This document shows positions 37,714 to 46,864 of a DNA stretch of 64,000 nucleotides, one piece after another; position 1 is the stretch's first letter, and the number at the start of each line of letters is the position of its first letter. Origin of the DNA: Actinopolymorpha sp. NPDC004070 (lineage in GTDB: Bacteria; Actinomycetota; Actinomycetes; Propionibacteriales; Actinopolymorphaceae). Under the pieces are notes generated by a model. The model was not told the DNA's origin. It saw only the letters and a list, made by a program, of their open reading frames with translations, and did no database searches. The stretch spans positions 1 to 64,000 of the forward strand of contig NZ_JBEXMJ010000008.1 in assembly GCF_040610475.1 (NCBI RefSeq), written 5' to 3'. Made by a program: the position numbers and the translations under genes.

Positions 37714-39456
37714 GTGAGTGCGGTGAGGGCCGGTACAACCCTCGGGCGTTACCGCCTCGAGGAGCTGCTGAGTCGCGGCGGCATGGGCGAGGTGTGGCGG
37801 GCACACGACTCCACCCTGGGCCGGCCGGTCGCGGTCAAACTCCTCCACGCGGGCGTCACCGAGGCCGGGGACCGGGAGCGCTTCGTCCGCGAGGCGCGAG
37901 CTGCCGCCCAGCTCAGTCACCGCAACGTCGTCGCCGTCTTCGACGTCGGCGAATGGTCGGGCCGGCCGTTCCTGGTGATGGAGCTCCTGGACGGGCGTAC
38001 TCTCGCCGCCCTCCTGGCCGAACGCGGCCCGCTGCCCCCCGACGACGTACGCGACCTCGGCGCCCAGGCGGCCGCCGGGCTGCACGCGGCACACCAGGCC
38101 GGGGTGGTCCACCGCGACGTCAAGCCGAGCAACCTCGTCCGCACCAAGGACGGCTCGCTGAAGGTCGTCGACTTCGGCATCGCCCGGGTGCTCGACGAGG
38201 CCTCCACCCGGCTCACCCGGACCGGGACGATCGTCGGCACCGCGTCCTACCTCGCTCCCGAGCAGGTGCGCGGCCGGTCCGCAGACCCCCGCAGCGACCT
38301 GTACGCGCTGGGGTGCGTGCTCTACCAGCTGCTGACCGGCCGGACGCCGTTCGTCGGTGGTTCGACCGAGGTGGTGTACGGCCACCTGCACAACCCGCCC
38401 GCGGCACCGTCCCGGCTGCGTCCGGGCGTTCCGGAGGACCTCGACCAGCTGGTGCTGGGCCTGCTGGCCAAGAAGCCGGACGACCGACCGGCCGACGCGG
38501 CCGCGGTACGGGCCGCGTTGCTGTCCACGAGCTCAACCAGCTCGACCAGCTCGACCAGGTCGGCCGGGGCGAACGGATGGCCGGGACCGGACCCGGGCGA
38601 GGCGGCGACCGCGCTGACGCCCGCGGTGGCGGGAGCCGCGACCGCCGGACGTGGGTGGGCCGCGGCCGGGCAGCCCGGCGCAGCCGACGGCGCCGGAGGT
38701 CCCGGCACCTCCGACCAGGCCACCCGGACGTTCGCACTGCCTGATCTGGAGCCCGACGCTGCCGGTGCGGTGAGCGGCGCAGGCGGGCGGGGCGCCGGCA
38801 GCGGAGGGGACGGCAGGCCGGCACGCCCGGCGGCTGCCGCGCGTCCTCGCCGCCGGTCGGCCGACCTCGCCGTCCTGGCGGTCGCCGCGGTTCTCGCGGT
38901 GGCGTTGCTGGGCGCGTCGTTGTGGGTCTGGAAGAACACCGCGCGGGCCGGTGAGGCCCCGGTGGCGGGCGAGCAGCCTCCCACACCGTCGGCCACCGCC
39001 CACCGCGGCCAGAGCCGGAACCCGACCCCGAACCAGCCGGTCAGCCAGCAGAAGAAGGCCACGCCCGCGCCGCGCGCCACCGCACGGGTGTCCGACTCCA
39101 GCAACTCCGGGGATGCCGATACTCCCGCCGTCGGCTCCCCGGCCTGGCTGAACCGCCTCGACGCCGCGCTGGCGTTCCTGTCCTCGACCGGGCGCATCGA
39201 CCACAAGGTCGCGGACCGGCTGCGTGAGTCGGTGGACGAGGCCCGTCAGGCGTACGCGGACGGTGACCCGGAGAAGGCCCGCGAGCAGATGCGGAAGCTG
39301 CGCCAGGACTTCGCGAAGGCGTACCACAAGGACGATCTCCCGGCGAGCGGGACACTGGACCGCATCCTCGGCGCCGACTGGCAGGGTGACCAGGGGCCGG
39401 CCGGCAACAAGGGTCACGGCAAGGGCAACGACAACGGGCACGGCAACAACCACTGA
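37714..39456 (+). CDS. Transmembrane Ser/Thr protein kinase (PknB family)
   Basis: A 580-residue protein. The kinase domain (about 8-275) is complete: SRGGMGEVWRA glycine loop, AVKLL lysine, HRDVKPSNLV catalytic loop, VDFGIARVL metal motif and GTASYLAPEQ activation segment. A Gly/Ala/Pro-rich linker leads to one membrane helix (about 385-406). An extracytoplasmic part of about 175 residues follows, with a helical pair (about 485-545) and a Gly/Asn/His/Lys-rich end. It has no PASTA repeats, so it is not the division-linked PknB. The GTG at 37714 is 9 bases after GAGGA; ATG 37705 and GTG 37708 are too close. Confidence 0.87.
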   Translation: MSAVRAGTTLGRYRLEELLSRGGMGEVWRAHDSTLGRPVAVKLLHAGVTEAGDRERFVREARAAAQLSHRNVVAVFDVGEWSGRPFLVMELLDGRTLAALLAERGPLPPDDVRDLGAQAAAGLHAAHQAGVVHRDVKPSNLVRTKDGSLKVVDFGIARVLDEASTRLTRTGTIVGTASYLAPEQVRGRSADPRSDLYALGCVLYQLLTGRTPFVGGSTEVVYGHLHNPPAAPSRLRPGVPEDLDQLVLGLLAKKPDDRPADAAAVRAALLSTSSTSSTSSTRSAGANGWPGPDPGEAATALTPAVAGAATAGRGWAAAGQPGAADGAGGPGTSDQATRTFALPDLEPDAAGAVSGAGGRGAGSGGDGRPARPAAAARPRRRSADLAVLAVAAVLAVALLGASLWVWKNTARAGEAPVAGEQPPTPSATAHRGQSRNPTPNQPVSQQKKATPAPRATARVSDSSNSGDADTPAVGSPAWLNRLDAALAFLSSTGRIDHKVADRLRESVDEARQAYADGDPEKAREQMRKLRQDFAKAYHKDDLPASGTLDRILGADWQGDQGPAGNKGHGKGNDNGHGNNH

Positions 39457-39490
39457 GGTCCGCGGGCGCCCGCGGCGGGAGGGGACCGAC

Positions 39491-40228
39491 ATGAGCGTCG
39501 TCCGGTGGCAGGCACAGACCCGGGACCAGCTGACCGCGTTGCTGCCCGAGGCGGTGGTCGTACTCCCCGTCGGTGCGACCGAGCAGCACGGCCCTCACCT
39601 GGCGACCGGCACCGACGCGCTCCTGGCCGAGACCGCCGCCACCCGGGCGGTCGAACTCGCCGCCGAGTCCGCGTCGCGCACGCTCGTCCTCGCCCCGACC
39701 CTGCCGATCGGCGCGTCCGACCACCACCTGCCGTTCGGGGGGACGCTGTCCCTGCGGCCGGAGACGCTGCTCGCGCTACTCCTCGACGTGGCCCGGTCGG
39801 TCGCCGACTGCGGTGGGCGCCGGCTCGTCATCGTGAACGGCCACGGCGGAAACCGCGGGATCTGCTCGGCCGCGGCCGCCGCCGCGTCCGTCCGGTCGCC
39901 GATCGCCGTGGGCTACCTCGACTACTGGGACGGCGCCGCTGACGCCGCTCTCGGTGGTACGCCGCTGCCCGGGCACGCCGGTGGGTTCGAGACCTCCCTG
40001 GTGCTGGCCGTCGACCCCGAACTCGTCGCCGAACGCGCGCCGCGCACGGACGTACCCACGATTCCGGCGGTGCCCGGGGTGGAGATCCAGCGGCAGGCGT
40101 CCTGGCACGAGCAGGACGGTTACACCGACGACCCGGCCAAGGCCGACGCCGCGCAGGGCCGGGAGTGGCTGGATCACCTGGTCCGCAGGCTCGCCGGCCA
40201 GCTGGTCGACCTCGCCGCCTCGATCTAG
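39491..40228 (+). CDS. Creatininase-family amidohydrolase
   Basis: A 245-residue enzyme of the creatininase superfamily. The metal-site motifs are GATEQHGPHLATGTD (Glu, His, Asp), SDHHLPFGGTLSL and VNGHGGN. The last motif pair, AGGFETSLVLAV, supplies the C-terminal Glu. Members hydrolyse creatinine, formamidopyrimidines or the mycofactocin precursor peptide (MftE). No other mycofactocin gene is near, so MftE is unlikely here. The ATG at 39491 lies 35 bases after the kinase gene; GGGAGGGG precedes it. Confidence 0.85.
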   Translation: MSVVRWQAQTRDQLTALLPEAVVVLPVGATEQHGPHLATGTDALLAETAATRAVELAAESASRTLVLAPTLPIGASDHHLPFGGTLSLRPETLLALLLDVARSVADCGGRRLVIVNGHGGNRGICSAAAAAASVRSPIAVGYLDYWDGAADAALGGTPLPGHAGGFETSLVLAVDPELVAERAPRTDVPTIPAVPGVEIQRQASWHEQDGYTDDPAKADAAQGREWLDHLVRRLAGQLVDLAASI

Positions 40229-40532
40229 ACGGTGTCGTCCTCGCCCGTACGCCGGCTGACCGAACGAACCCGTCATCGTCGTCCGCCCGCTCTGCCGACA
40301 GGCGCGGGTACACACGGTGCGCCTTTTCGCCGACGACCCGGCAGCGGCGTACGCCGCTCTGCGTCCGGCCGGCGAACCTGCCCGGAGCCGCCGGCAGACC
40401 CGCACCTAGGGTCACCGCGCGGTGGTCGACGCCGCTGACCGGGAGCGGCGGACGCCGGTCTGATCATGGTTTGTGCCCGGCTCTGTCGGGCAGGCTGGCA
40501 GCGGACCGGACATCCACGACGGGGAGGCCGCC
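40229..40532. other. Intergenic region before xfp
   Basis: About 300 GC-rich bases with no supported gene or RNA. A GGGGAGG ribosome site for the phosphoketolase gene is at its right end (40521-40527). Confidence 0.4.
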
Positions 40533-43052
40533 ATGACCGCCGGAACGGCCGCGACGGACACCACCAACGCCACCGGCCCGGGTGCGACCGTGCTGACCGG
40601 GCCCGCCGAGCCGACCGAGCTCGACGACGCCGAACTGGCGCTGGTCGATGCGTACTGGCGGGCGGCCAACTACCTGTCCGTCGGCCAGATCTACCTGCTC
40701 GACAACCCGCTGTTGCGCCGGCCGCTCGAACCCGCCGACATCAAGCCGAGGCTACTCGGGCACTGGGGCACCACCCCCGGGCTCAACCTGGTCTACGCGC
40801 ACCTGAACCGGCTGATCCGCGCTCACGACGTGTCCGCGATGTTCGTCACCGGGCCCGGCCACGGCGGCCCGGGCCTGATCGCCAACACCTACCTCGAGGG
40901 CACCTACAGCGAGGTCTACCCGCACATCAGCCAGAACACCGCGGGCATGCGCCGGCTGTTCCGGCAGTTCTCCTTCCCGGGCGGGGTCCCGAGCCACGTC
41001 GCGCCGGAGACCCCGGGATCCATCAACGAGGGTGGCGAGCTCGGCTACTCCCTGGTGCACGCGTACGGCGCGGCGTTCGACAACCCCGACCTGCTGGTCT
41101 GCTGCGTCGTCGGCGACGGCGAGGCGGAGACCGGGGCGCTCGCGGCGAGCTGGCACTCGAACAAGTTCCTCGACCCCGGGCACGACGGCGCGGTCCTGCC
41201 CGTCCTGCACCTGAACGGCTACAAGATCGCCAACCCGACGGTGCTGGCCCGGATCCCCGAGCGTGACCTGTGCAGCCTGCTGGAGGGGTACGGCTACCAG
41301 CCGATGGTCGTGGCCGGTGACGATCCGGCCGCGGTGCACCGGAAGCTGGCCGCGGCGATGGAGACCGCGTACGACGGGATCCGGGCGATCCAGGAGGCAG
41401 CGCGTTCGGGCCGGTCGACGGCGGGATCGACGGGGCCGGACGGCGTGCCGCCGCGGTGGCCGATGATCGTCCTGCGTACTCCCAAGGGCTGGACCGGCCC
41501 GCGCGAGGTCGACGGGATCCAGGTCGAGGGGACGTTCCGCGCGCACCAGGTGCCGTTGAGCGAGGTACGCACCAACCCCGCCCACCTGGAGCTGCTCGCG
41601 GAGTGGATGCGCCGCTACCACCCGGAGGAGCTCTTCGACGACGACGGCAGGTTGCGGCCCGAGCTCGCCGCCCTCGCACCCACCGGCACCCGGCGGATGG
41701 GCGCCAACCCGCACGCCAACGGCGGTCTGCTGCTCAAGGGCCTGGACCTGCCGGACTTCGCGGCGTACGGCGTGGACGTGCCGGCGCCCGGCGCCACCAC
41801 TGCCGCACCGACCAGGGTGCTCGGCACCTGGCTGCGGGACGTGATCCGCGACAACCCCACGACGTTCCGGATGTTCGGGCCGGACGAGACCGCGTCCAAC
41901 CGGCTGTCGGCGGTGTTCGAGGCGACCGACCGGGCGTGGGACGCCGCGGTCGAGCCGGGCGACGACCACCTCGCACCGGACGGGCGGGTGATGGAGGTCC
42001 TGTCCGAGCACCTGTGCCAGGGCTGGCTGGAGGGCTACCTGCTCACCGGCCGGCACGGGCTGTTCAACTGCTACGAGGCGTTCATCCACATCGTCGACTC
42101 GATGGTCAACCAGCACGCCAAGTGGCTGAAGGTGACCCGGCAGATCCCGTGGCGGGCACCGATCGCCTCGCTCAACTACCTGCTGTCCTCCCACGTGTGG
42201 CGCCAGGACCACAACGGCTTCTCCCATCAGGACCCCGGCTTCCTCGACCACGTGGTGAACAAGAAGGCCGAGATCGTACGGATCTACCTGCCGCCGGACA
42301 CCAACACGCTGCTGTCGGTGTACGACCACTGCCTGCGCAGCCGCGACTACGTCAACGTCGTCGTGGCCGGCAAGAACCCCGCGCCCAACTGGCTGTCGAT
42401 GACGGACGCGATCGCCCACTGCACCCGCGGCATCGGGATCTGGGAGTGGGCCGGCAACGACAACGGCGAGGTGCCCGACGTGGTCCTCGGCTGCGCCGGG
42501 GACGTGCCCACGCTGGAGACGCTGGCCGCGGTCGACCTGCTGCGCCGGCACCTGCCCGACCTGAAGGTGCGGGTGGTCAACGTGGTCGACCTGATGCGGC
42601 TGCAGCCGGCGTCGGAGCACCCGCACGGGCTGCCCGACCGGGAGTTCGACGCACTGTTCACGACCGACCGGCCGGTGATCTTCGCGTTCCACGGGTACCC
42701 GCTGCTGATCCACCGGCTGACGTACCGGCGGACCAACCACGCGAACTTCCACGTCCGCGGCTACCAGGAGGAGGGGACCACCACCACGCCGTTCGACATG
42801 GTGATGCTGAACGACCTGGACCGCTACCACCTGGTCATCGACGTGATCGACCGGGTGCCGGGACTCGCGGTCCGGGCGGCGGGACTGCGACAGGAGATGG
42901 TGGACGCCCGGCTGTGGGCCCGCCGCTACACCCGCGACAACGGCGAGGACACGCCGGAGGTCAGCGACTGGACCTGGCCGGGCGGCCACCCGGCCCAGCC
43001 TGCCGAATCGGGTCACGCGCCCGCCCCGAGCCGGGCGCCGGAGCGTGCGTGA
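40533..43052 (+). CDS. xfp: Phosphoketolase (Xfp)
   Basis: An 839-residue thiamine-diphosphate enzyme that splits xylulose 5-phosphate or fructose 6-phosphate to acetyl phosphate. It has the phosphoketolase signature motifs [18 protein letters not shown] and [11 protein letters not shown] (TPP/Mg site), and later [10 protein letters not shown] and [16 protein letters not shown]. About 30 extra residues at each end make it slightly longer than the usual 790-825. The ATG at 40533 has GGGGAGG. ackA begins on the last base of its stop codon, so acetyl phosphate made here goes to acetate plus ATP. Confidence 0.95.
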   Translation: MTAGTAATDTTNATGPGATVLTGPAEPTELDDAELALVDAYWRAANYLSVGQIYLLDNPLLRRPLEPADIKPRLLGHWGTTPGLNLVYAHLNRLIRAHDVSAMFVTGPGHGGPGLIANTYLEGTYSEVYPHISQNTAGMRRLFRQFSFPGGVPSHVAPETPGSINEGGELGYSLVHAYGAAFDNPDLLVCCVVGDGEAETGALAASWHSNKFLDPGHDGAVLPVLHLNGYKIANPTVLARIPERDLCSLLEGYGYQPMVVAGDDPAAVHRKLAAAMETAYDGIRAIQEAARSGRSTAGSTGPDGVPPRWPMIVLRTPKGWTGPREVDGIQVEGTFRAHQVPLSEVRTNPAHLELLAEWMRRYHPEELFDDDGRLRPELAALAPTGTRRMGANPHANGGLLLKGLDLPDFAAYGVDVPAPGATTAAPTRVLGTWLRDVIRDNPTTFRMFGPDETASNRLSAVFEATDRAWDAAVEPGDDHLAPDGRVMEVLSEHLCQGWLEGYLLTGRHGLFNCYEAFIHIVDSMVNQHAKWLKVTRQIPWRAPIASLNYLLSSHVWRQDHNGFSHQDPGFLDHVVNKKAEIVRIYLPPDTNTLLSVYDHCLRSRDYVNVVVAGKNPAPNWLSMTDAIAHCTRGIGIWEWAGNDNGEVPDVVLGCAGDVPTLETLAAVDLLRRHLPDLKVRVVNVVDLMRLQPASEHPHGLPDREFDALFTTDRPVIFAFHGYPLLIHRLTYRRTNHANFHVRGYQEEGTTTTPFDMVMLNDLDRYHLVIDVIDRVPGLAVRAAGLRQEMVDARLWARRYTRDNGEDTPEVSDWTWPGGHPAQPAESGHAPAPSRAPERA

Positions 43053-44140
43053 TGCGCGTCCTGGTCGTCAACGCGGGGTCGGCGACGCTGAAGCTGTCGC
43101 TCCTCGACGACGACAAGCTGCTGGACAGCCGGCACGTGGAGACCGCCGACACCGACGCCGGCCGCAAGGCGCTGGCCGAGGCGCTGGAGGCGATGGAGCG
43201 CCCGGACGCGGTCGGCCACCGGGTGGTGCACGGCGGTCCGGCGTACACCCGTGCTGTGCGGATCGACCCACGGGTACGTGAACGGCTGGGGGAGTACACC
43301 TCACTCGCGCCGCTGCACCAGCCCACCACGCTCGCCGGGATCGACCTGGTGTCCGAACAGCTCCCGGACGTGCCGGCGGTGGCCTGCTTCGACACCGCGT
43401 TCCACTCCACGCTGCCGCCGGCCGCCTCGACCTACGCGGTCCCGGCGAGTTGGCGTGAGGAGTACGGCCTGCGCAAGTACGGCTTCCACGGGCTGTCCGC
43501 CGCCTACGCCGCCCGGCGCGCCGCCGAGCTGGTGGACCGCCCGGTGCAGGAGCTGCGGACGGTGGTGTGCCACCTCGGCGCCGGCGCGTCGGCGACCGCC
43601 GTCCGGGCCGGCCGCAGCGTCGACACCTCGATGGGGTTCACGCCGCTGGCCGGGCTGGTGATGGCCAGCCGGCCCGGCGACGTCGACCCCGGCCTGCTGG
43701 TGTGGCTGCTGCGCAACGGCGTGGTCGACGTCGAGGGGCTGGATGCCGCGCTGGAACGCGAGAGCGGACTGGTCGGCCTGGCCGGCACGAAGGACATGCG
43801 GCAGGTCGTCGAGCGGGCACAGGCGGGGGACGCGCAGGCCAACCTCGCCATCGGGGTGTACGTCCACCGGCTGCGCGGGCTGGTCGCGGCGATGACGGCG
43901 AGCATGGGCGGCCTGGACGTCCTGGTCTTCACCGGCGGCGTCGGCGAGCACGCCCCGCTGGTGCGCGCCCGGGCAGTGGAGGGCCTGGCCTTCCTCGGGC
44001 TGGCGCTGGACGACGAGGCGAACTCCCGGGCCGACGGGGACACCGATGTCACCGCGCCGACGGCGCGGGCCAGGACGCTGGTGATCGAGGCCCGGGAGGA
44101 CCTCCAGATCGCCGCGGAGGTGGCCCGGCTCTGCCGGTGA
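43052..44140 (+). CDS. ackA: Acetate kinase
   Basis: A 362-residue enzyme of the acetokinase family. It has the start VLVVNAGSATLKLSLL (N-A-G-S-A where most have N-A-G-S-S), GHRVVHGG, the HLGAGAS loop, SVDTSMGFTPLAGL and FTGGVGEH. It converts acetyl phosphate and ADP to acetate and ATP. It is 30-40 residues shorter than typical AckA, but all motifs are present. The ATG at 43052 overlaps the xfp stop by one base (TGATG), showing translational coupling. Confidence 0.93.
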   Translation: MRVLVVNAGSATLKLSLLDDDKLLDSRHVETADTDAGRKALAEALEAMERPDAVGHRVVHGGPAYTRAVRIDPRVRERLGEYTSLAPLHQPTTLAGIDLVSEQLPDVPAVACFDTAFHSTLPPAASTYAVPASWREEYGLRKYGFHGLSAAYAARRAAELVDRPVQELRTVVCHLGAGASATAVRAGRSVDTSMGFTPLAGLVMASRPGDVDPGLLVWLLRNGVVDVEGLDAALERESGLVGLAGTKDMRQVVERAQAGDAQANLAIGVYVHRLRGLVAAMTASMGGLDVLVFTGGVGEHAPLVRARAVEGLAFLGLALDDEANSRADGDTDVTAPTARARTLVIEAREDLQIAAEVARLCR

Positions 44141-44154
44141 GGCGGCCCGGGGTG

Positions 44155-45216
44155 TCAGCCCTGTGCGGGTTCCTGCTGGGTGCTCAGCCCGGTGTACAGC
44201 GCGCGCAGGTGCTGGGTCCGGTCGGCGGCGCTCAGCACGTCGGTGGAGTCGACGAACTGGTCCACCGAACCCACCAGCGGCAGCTCCCGCAGCCAGGGGT
44301 CCTCGATCGCGTTCCGGCACGCCTGCGCGAACCCCTCCGCGTCCGGCACCCGGAACGGCCTGCTGTGATACGGCCGCACGTGCGGGTCGACCGGCCCGCT
44401 CACCCCGGACTCGTTGTGCCACCGTCCGATCAGTTCGTAGGCCTCGACGAGCGCCTGCTCGCGGCTCTCGAAGTCGGTGGCGGCGACGGCCCGGCGCAGC
44501 GGCGGGACGAGCGCGTCCGCCCCCGGCAGCCGGGCGAACGCGGTGCCCACCCACTTGGTGTAGGGGCGGTACTCCCTGGCCAGCAGGAATCCCAGGCCCG
44601 TCAGGTCGCGGACCAGCCGGGCGGCCAGCACCGCCGAGCCGAGGTCGTCACCCACCTCCGCGGTCCGGCCCACGAACGCGACCTCCTGGGCGATCCGGCC
44701 CCACTGTGCGGCCACCAGCCACCGCCACACGTCCGGTGGGTACCACGCCAGCGCCTTCCGGGTCGCCGCCAGCTCACCGGCCGGGTCGGCGTACACCGCT
44801 CCGCGCACCACCCCGAGCAGCTGCTGCTGCGGCACCGTCAGCCAGTCGAGGGTGTTCATCCCGTCCAGCGGCTGCACGCCGAGCTGGCCCTGCAGCCAGT
44901 CACGCCAGGTGAGGACGTCGACCCGGTGCTGTTCGGGTGCGTTGTCCCAGCCGAACCGGACCGGCCAGCCCCGGAACTCCTTCGGCAGCCCGGCGTCGAC
45001 CCGGCCGCGCACCGCGTCCACGTCGTTCTCGGCGACGAACACCTGCAGCCGCGGCCCCCAGCCGTGGTCGGTGGAGCGGGCGGTGTCGTAGCCGAGCACG
45101 TCCGATCCCCAGCCCAGCAAGGCGGCGGCGTGCTCGACCGGACGTACGAGGGGAGCGACGACCTCCGCGTGGAAGGCCGCGTTCAGCTCCAGGGAGGGAA
45201 CGAAGGTGGCAGGCAC
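44155..45216 (-). CDS. DUF4037 protein, nucleotidyltransferase-like
   Basis: A 353-residue protein with the DUF4037 pattern. The nucleotidyltransferase-like motif LGWGSDVLGYDTARSTDHGW is near residue 35, and the C-terminal helical part has YRPYTKWVGTAFARLPGA. Members are thought to be nucleotidyltransferase-fold proteins, with unknown substrates. The GTG at 45216 has AGGA 8 bases upstream; the ATG at 45225 has no ribosome site. It converges on ackA with a 14-base gap. Confidence 0.78.
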   Translation of the reverse strand: MPATFVPSLELNAAFHAEVVAPLVRPVEHAAALLGWGSDVLGYDTARSTDHGWGPRLQVFVAENDVDAVRGRVDAGLPKEFRGWPVRFGWDNAPEQHRVDVLTWRDWLQGQLGVQPLDGMNTLDWLTVPQQQLLGVVRGAVYADPAGELAATRKALAWYPPDVWRWLVAAQWGRIAQEVAFVGRTAEVGDDLGSAVLAARLVRDLTGLGFLLAREYRPYTKWVGTAFARLPGADALVPPLRRAVAATDFESREQALVEAYELIGRWHNESGVSGPVDPHVRPYHSRPFRVPDAEGFAQACRNAIEDPWLRELPLVGSVDQFVDSTDVLSAADRTQHLRALYTGLSTQQEPAQG

Positions 45217-45286
45217 GAGGCCCATCCTGGTGGCACCGGCATGGGCGTACGCAATCGGTTTTCGCACACACGGGAGGAGCACTCCG

Positions 45287-45766
45287 ATGACCGGCACACC
45301 CGGCACACCCGGCACACCGAGCACAGCGAGCACGCCGGACCGCCCGAGCGCCCGGCAGTTCTACTACCGCTTCCTCGTCGAGTTGTGGGGCGCCGAACCC
45401 GCCCGGCGCACCCAGCTCGCCGCCGAACTCGTGACCGACGACTTCGCCATCCGCCGCGGCGGGCACGACGACCCTGCCCGTGGCCCCAAGGCCCTGCTCG
45501 CGCTGGTCGAGCAGAGCGCGGCGCTGTTCGACGACATCGACGTACGGATCGACCAGGGACCGATCGCGGACGGTGACATGGTGGCAGCGCGCTGGACATT
45601 CACCGGCAGCTACCGAGGCGGACTGCCGGGGGCGCGGGCGCCGGAGGGGACGCGGGTGGCATTCTCTGGGCTGGACCTGGTGCGGCTGGCAGACGGCCGC
45701 GCCGCTGAGTACTGGGTGTCCTCGGACGCCGACCATCTGATGCGGCAGCTCCAGGTCGAGGGCTGA
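45287..45766 (+). CDS. SnoaL-like / NTF2-fold protein
   Basis: A 159-residue protein with an NTF2-like fold typical of SnoaL-like polyketide-cyclase relatives: FYYRFLVELWG, ELVTDDFAIRRGG, the central ARWTFTGSYRGG strand and a final EYWVSSD. No catalytic role can be assigned. The N-terminus has a GTP-GTP-GTP-STAST repeat, encoded by a 9-bp DNA repeat (GGCACACCC) at 45294-45320 that may vary by slippage. The ATG at 45287 has GGGAGGAG. It is divergent from the DUF4037 gene. Confidence 0.72.
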   Translation: MTGTPGTPGTPSTASTPDRPSARQFYYRFLVELWGAEPARRTQLAAELVTDDFAIRRGGHDDPARGPKALLALVEQSAALFDDIDVRIDQGPIADGDMVAARWTFTGSYRGGLPGARAPEGTRVAFSGLDLVRLADGRAAEYWVSSDADHLMRQLQVEG

Positions 45767-45798
45767 GTGGGCAGGTTCGGAGTCTGAGGAGGACGTGC

Positions 45799-46800
45799 GT
45801 GAGTGAGCTGGACGCGGCCGCGGTGACGGCCTGGCTGGGCGGCGGCGAGGAGTACGCCACCTGGGTGAGCGAGCTGGACCGGGTGGGCCCGCCCGAGACC
45901 GAGGTCACTCTGGCCGAACCCGCCCAGGTGCAGGCGCTGGCCGAGCCGCTCGGCCTGCACGCCGACGACGCGGCCGACATCGTGGCCACGCGGTTCACCG
46001 CGGCGGAAGACCCGCAGCTGTGGTGGCTGCTGCAGCGGTGCCACGAGCACCTGATCTCCGGCACGGGCACCCTGGACACGCCGTGGCTGCGCTGGCCGAA
46101 CCTCCCCGCCGAGCTGGACGCGAAGGGGAGGTTCTTCTACGTCCACGTCTTCCTCGCCTCGATTCCGGCACTGCTTCGCTACCACGAGAGCCGCGGCATC
46201 CCGGCGTCGGACAGCTGGGCGATCCTGGCCGACCTCGGCCGCCAGATCGCGATCTACCGCCGCATCCACGGGGTCGGCGGCCTGGACGTGCAGGGCTGGT
46301 TCTCCCTGCACTTCCGCGGCCTGATCTACGACTTCGGCCGGCTGCAGTTCAACCGGGCGCTGGTCACCTTCGACGACGAGACGATCTCGGCCGGGGGAGC
46401 GCCGTTCCGCAAGGGCGACCCGGTGCTCGGCGTCCACATCCCGGAGTCCGGGCCGATGACCCCCGAGGCCTGCGACGAGTCGTTCCGCCGCGCGAAGGAG
46501 TTCTACGACCGGTACTTCCCCGAGGACAAGTACCGCTACGGCGTCTGCTCGTCCTGGCTGCTCGACCCGCAGCTGGCCGAGTACCTCCCCGAGGACTCCA
46601 ACATCATCCGGTTCCAGCGGCGGTTCGAGCTCCTGCCGGGCGGCCACGACGGCGACCGGGACGTGTTCCAGTTCGTCTTCCGGATGATCAACCCGACAGT
46701 CGACCAGCTTCCCCGGCGTACGACGCTGGAACGCGCGGTCGCCGCGCACCTCGAGGCCGGCAAGCACTGGCAGGTGCGGTCGGGCTGGGTCGCCCTGTAG
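45799..46800 (+). CDS. Acyltransferase domain protein (NAT_N / GNAT_C type)
   Basis: A 333-residue protein resembling the actinobacterial family with an N-terminal NAT_N helical domain and a C-terminal GNAT-like domain. Recognisable stretches are SWAILADLGRQIAIYRR, GWFSLHFRGLIYDFGRLQF, GVHIPESGPMTPEACD and SWLLDPQLAEYLPEDSNI. The C-terminus is TTLERAVAAHL...WQVRSGW. N-acyltransferase activity is predicted but not proven. The start is the GTG at 45799. Confidence 0.8.
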   Translation: MSELDAAAVTAWLGGGEEYATWVSELDRVGPPETEVTLAEPAQVQALAEPLGLHADDAADIVATRFTAAEDPQLWWLLQRCHEHLISGTGTLDTPWLRWPNLPAELDAKGRFFYVHVFLASIPALLRYHESRGIPASDSWAILADLGRQIAIYRRIHGVGGLDVQGWFSLHFRGLIYDFGRLQFNRALVTFDDETISAGGAPFRKGDPVLGVHIPESGPMTPEACDESFRRAKEFYDRYFPEDKYRYGVCSSWLLDPQLAEYLPEDSNIIRFQRRFELLPGGHDGDRDVFQFVFRMINPTVDQLPRRTTLERAVAAHLEAGKHWQVRSGWVAL

Positions 46801-46830
46801 GGCGTCCGTACGCAGTGAACCGCGCGGGTC

Positions 46831-46864
46831 GTGGTGGCCGTCCTCAGACGAGGGCGGCCACCAC
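46831..46864. terminator. Bidirectional hairpin terminator
   Basis: A 15-bp stem with one T-G wobble (46831-46845 against 46850-46864) closes an AGAC loop between two convergent genes. It begins 30 bases after the acyltransferase stop and overlaps the last codons of the minus-strand kinase. It is among the strongest hairpins of the window and would end transcription from both sides. Confidence 0.75.

Noticed and set aside
39491..40228. Mycofactocin maturation peptidase MftE
   Set aside because: Creatininase family fits, but no mftA-F genes or precursor peptide are near.
40752..43016. 754-codon open frame on the minus strand opposite xfp
   Set aside because: Composition is a reverse-complement shadow of a GC-rich gene (Arg/Val/His-rich); xfp is unambiguous.
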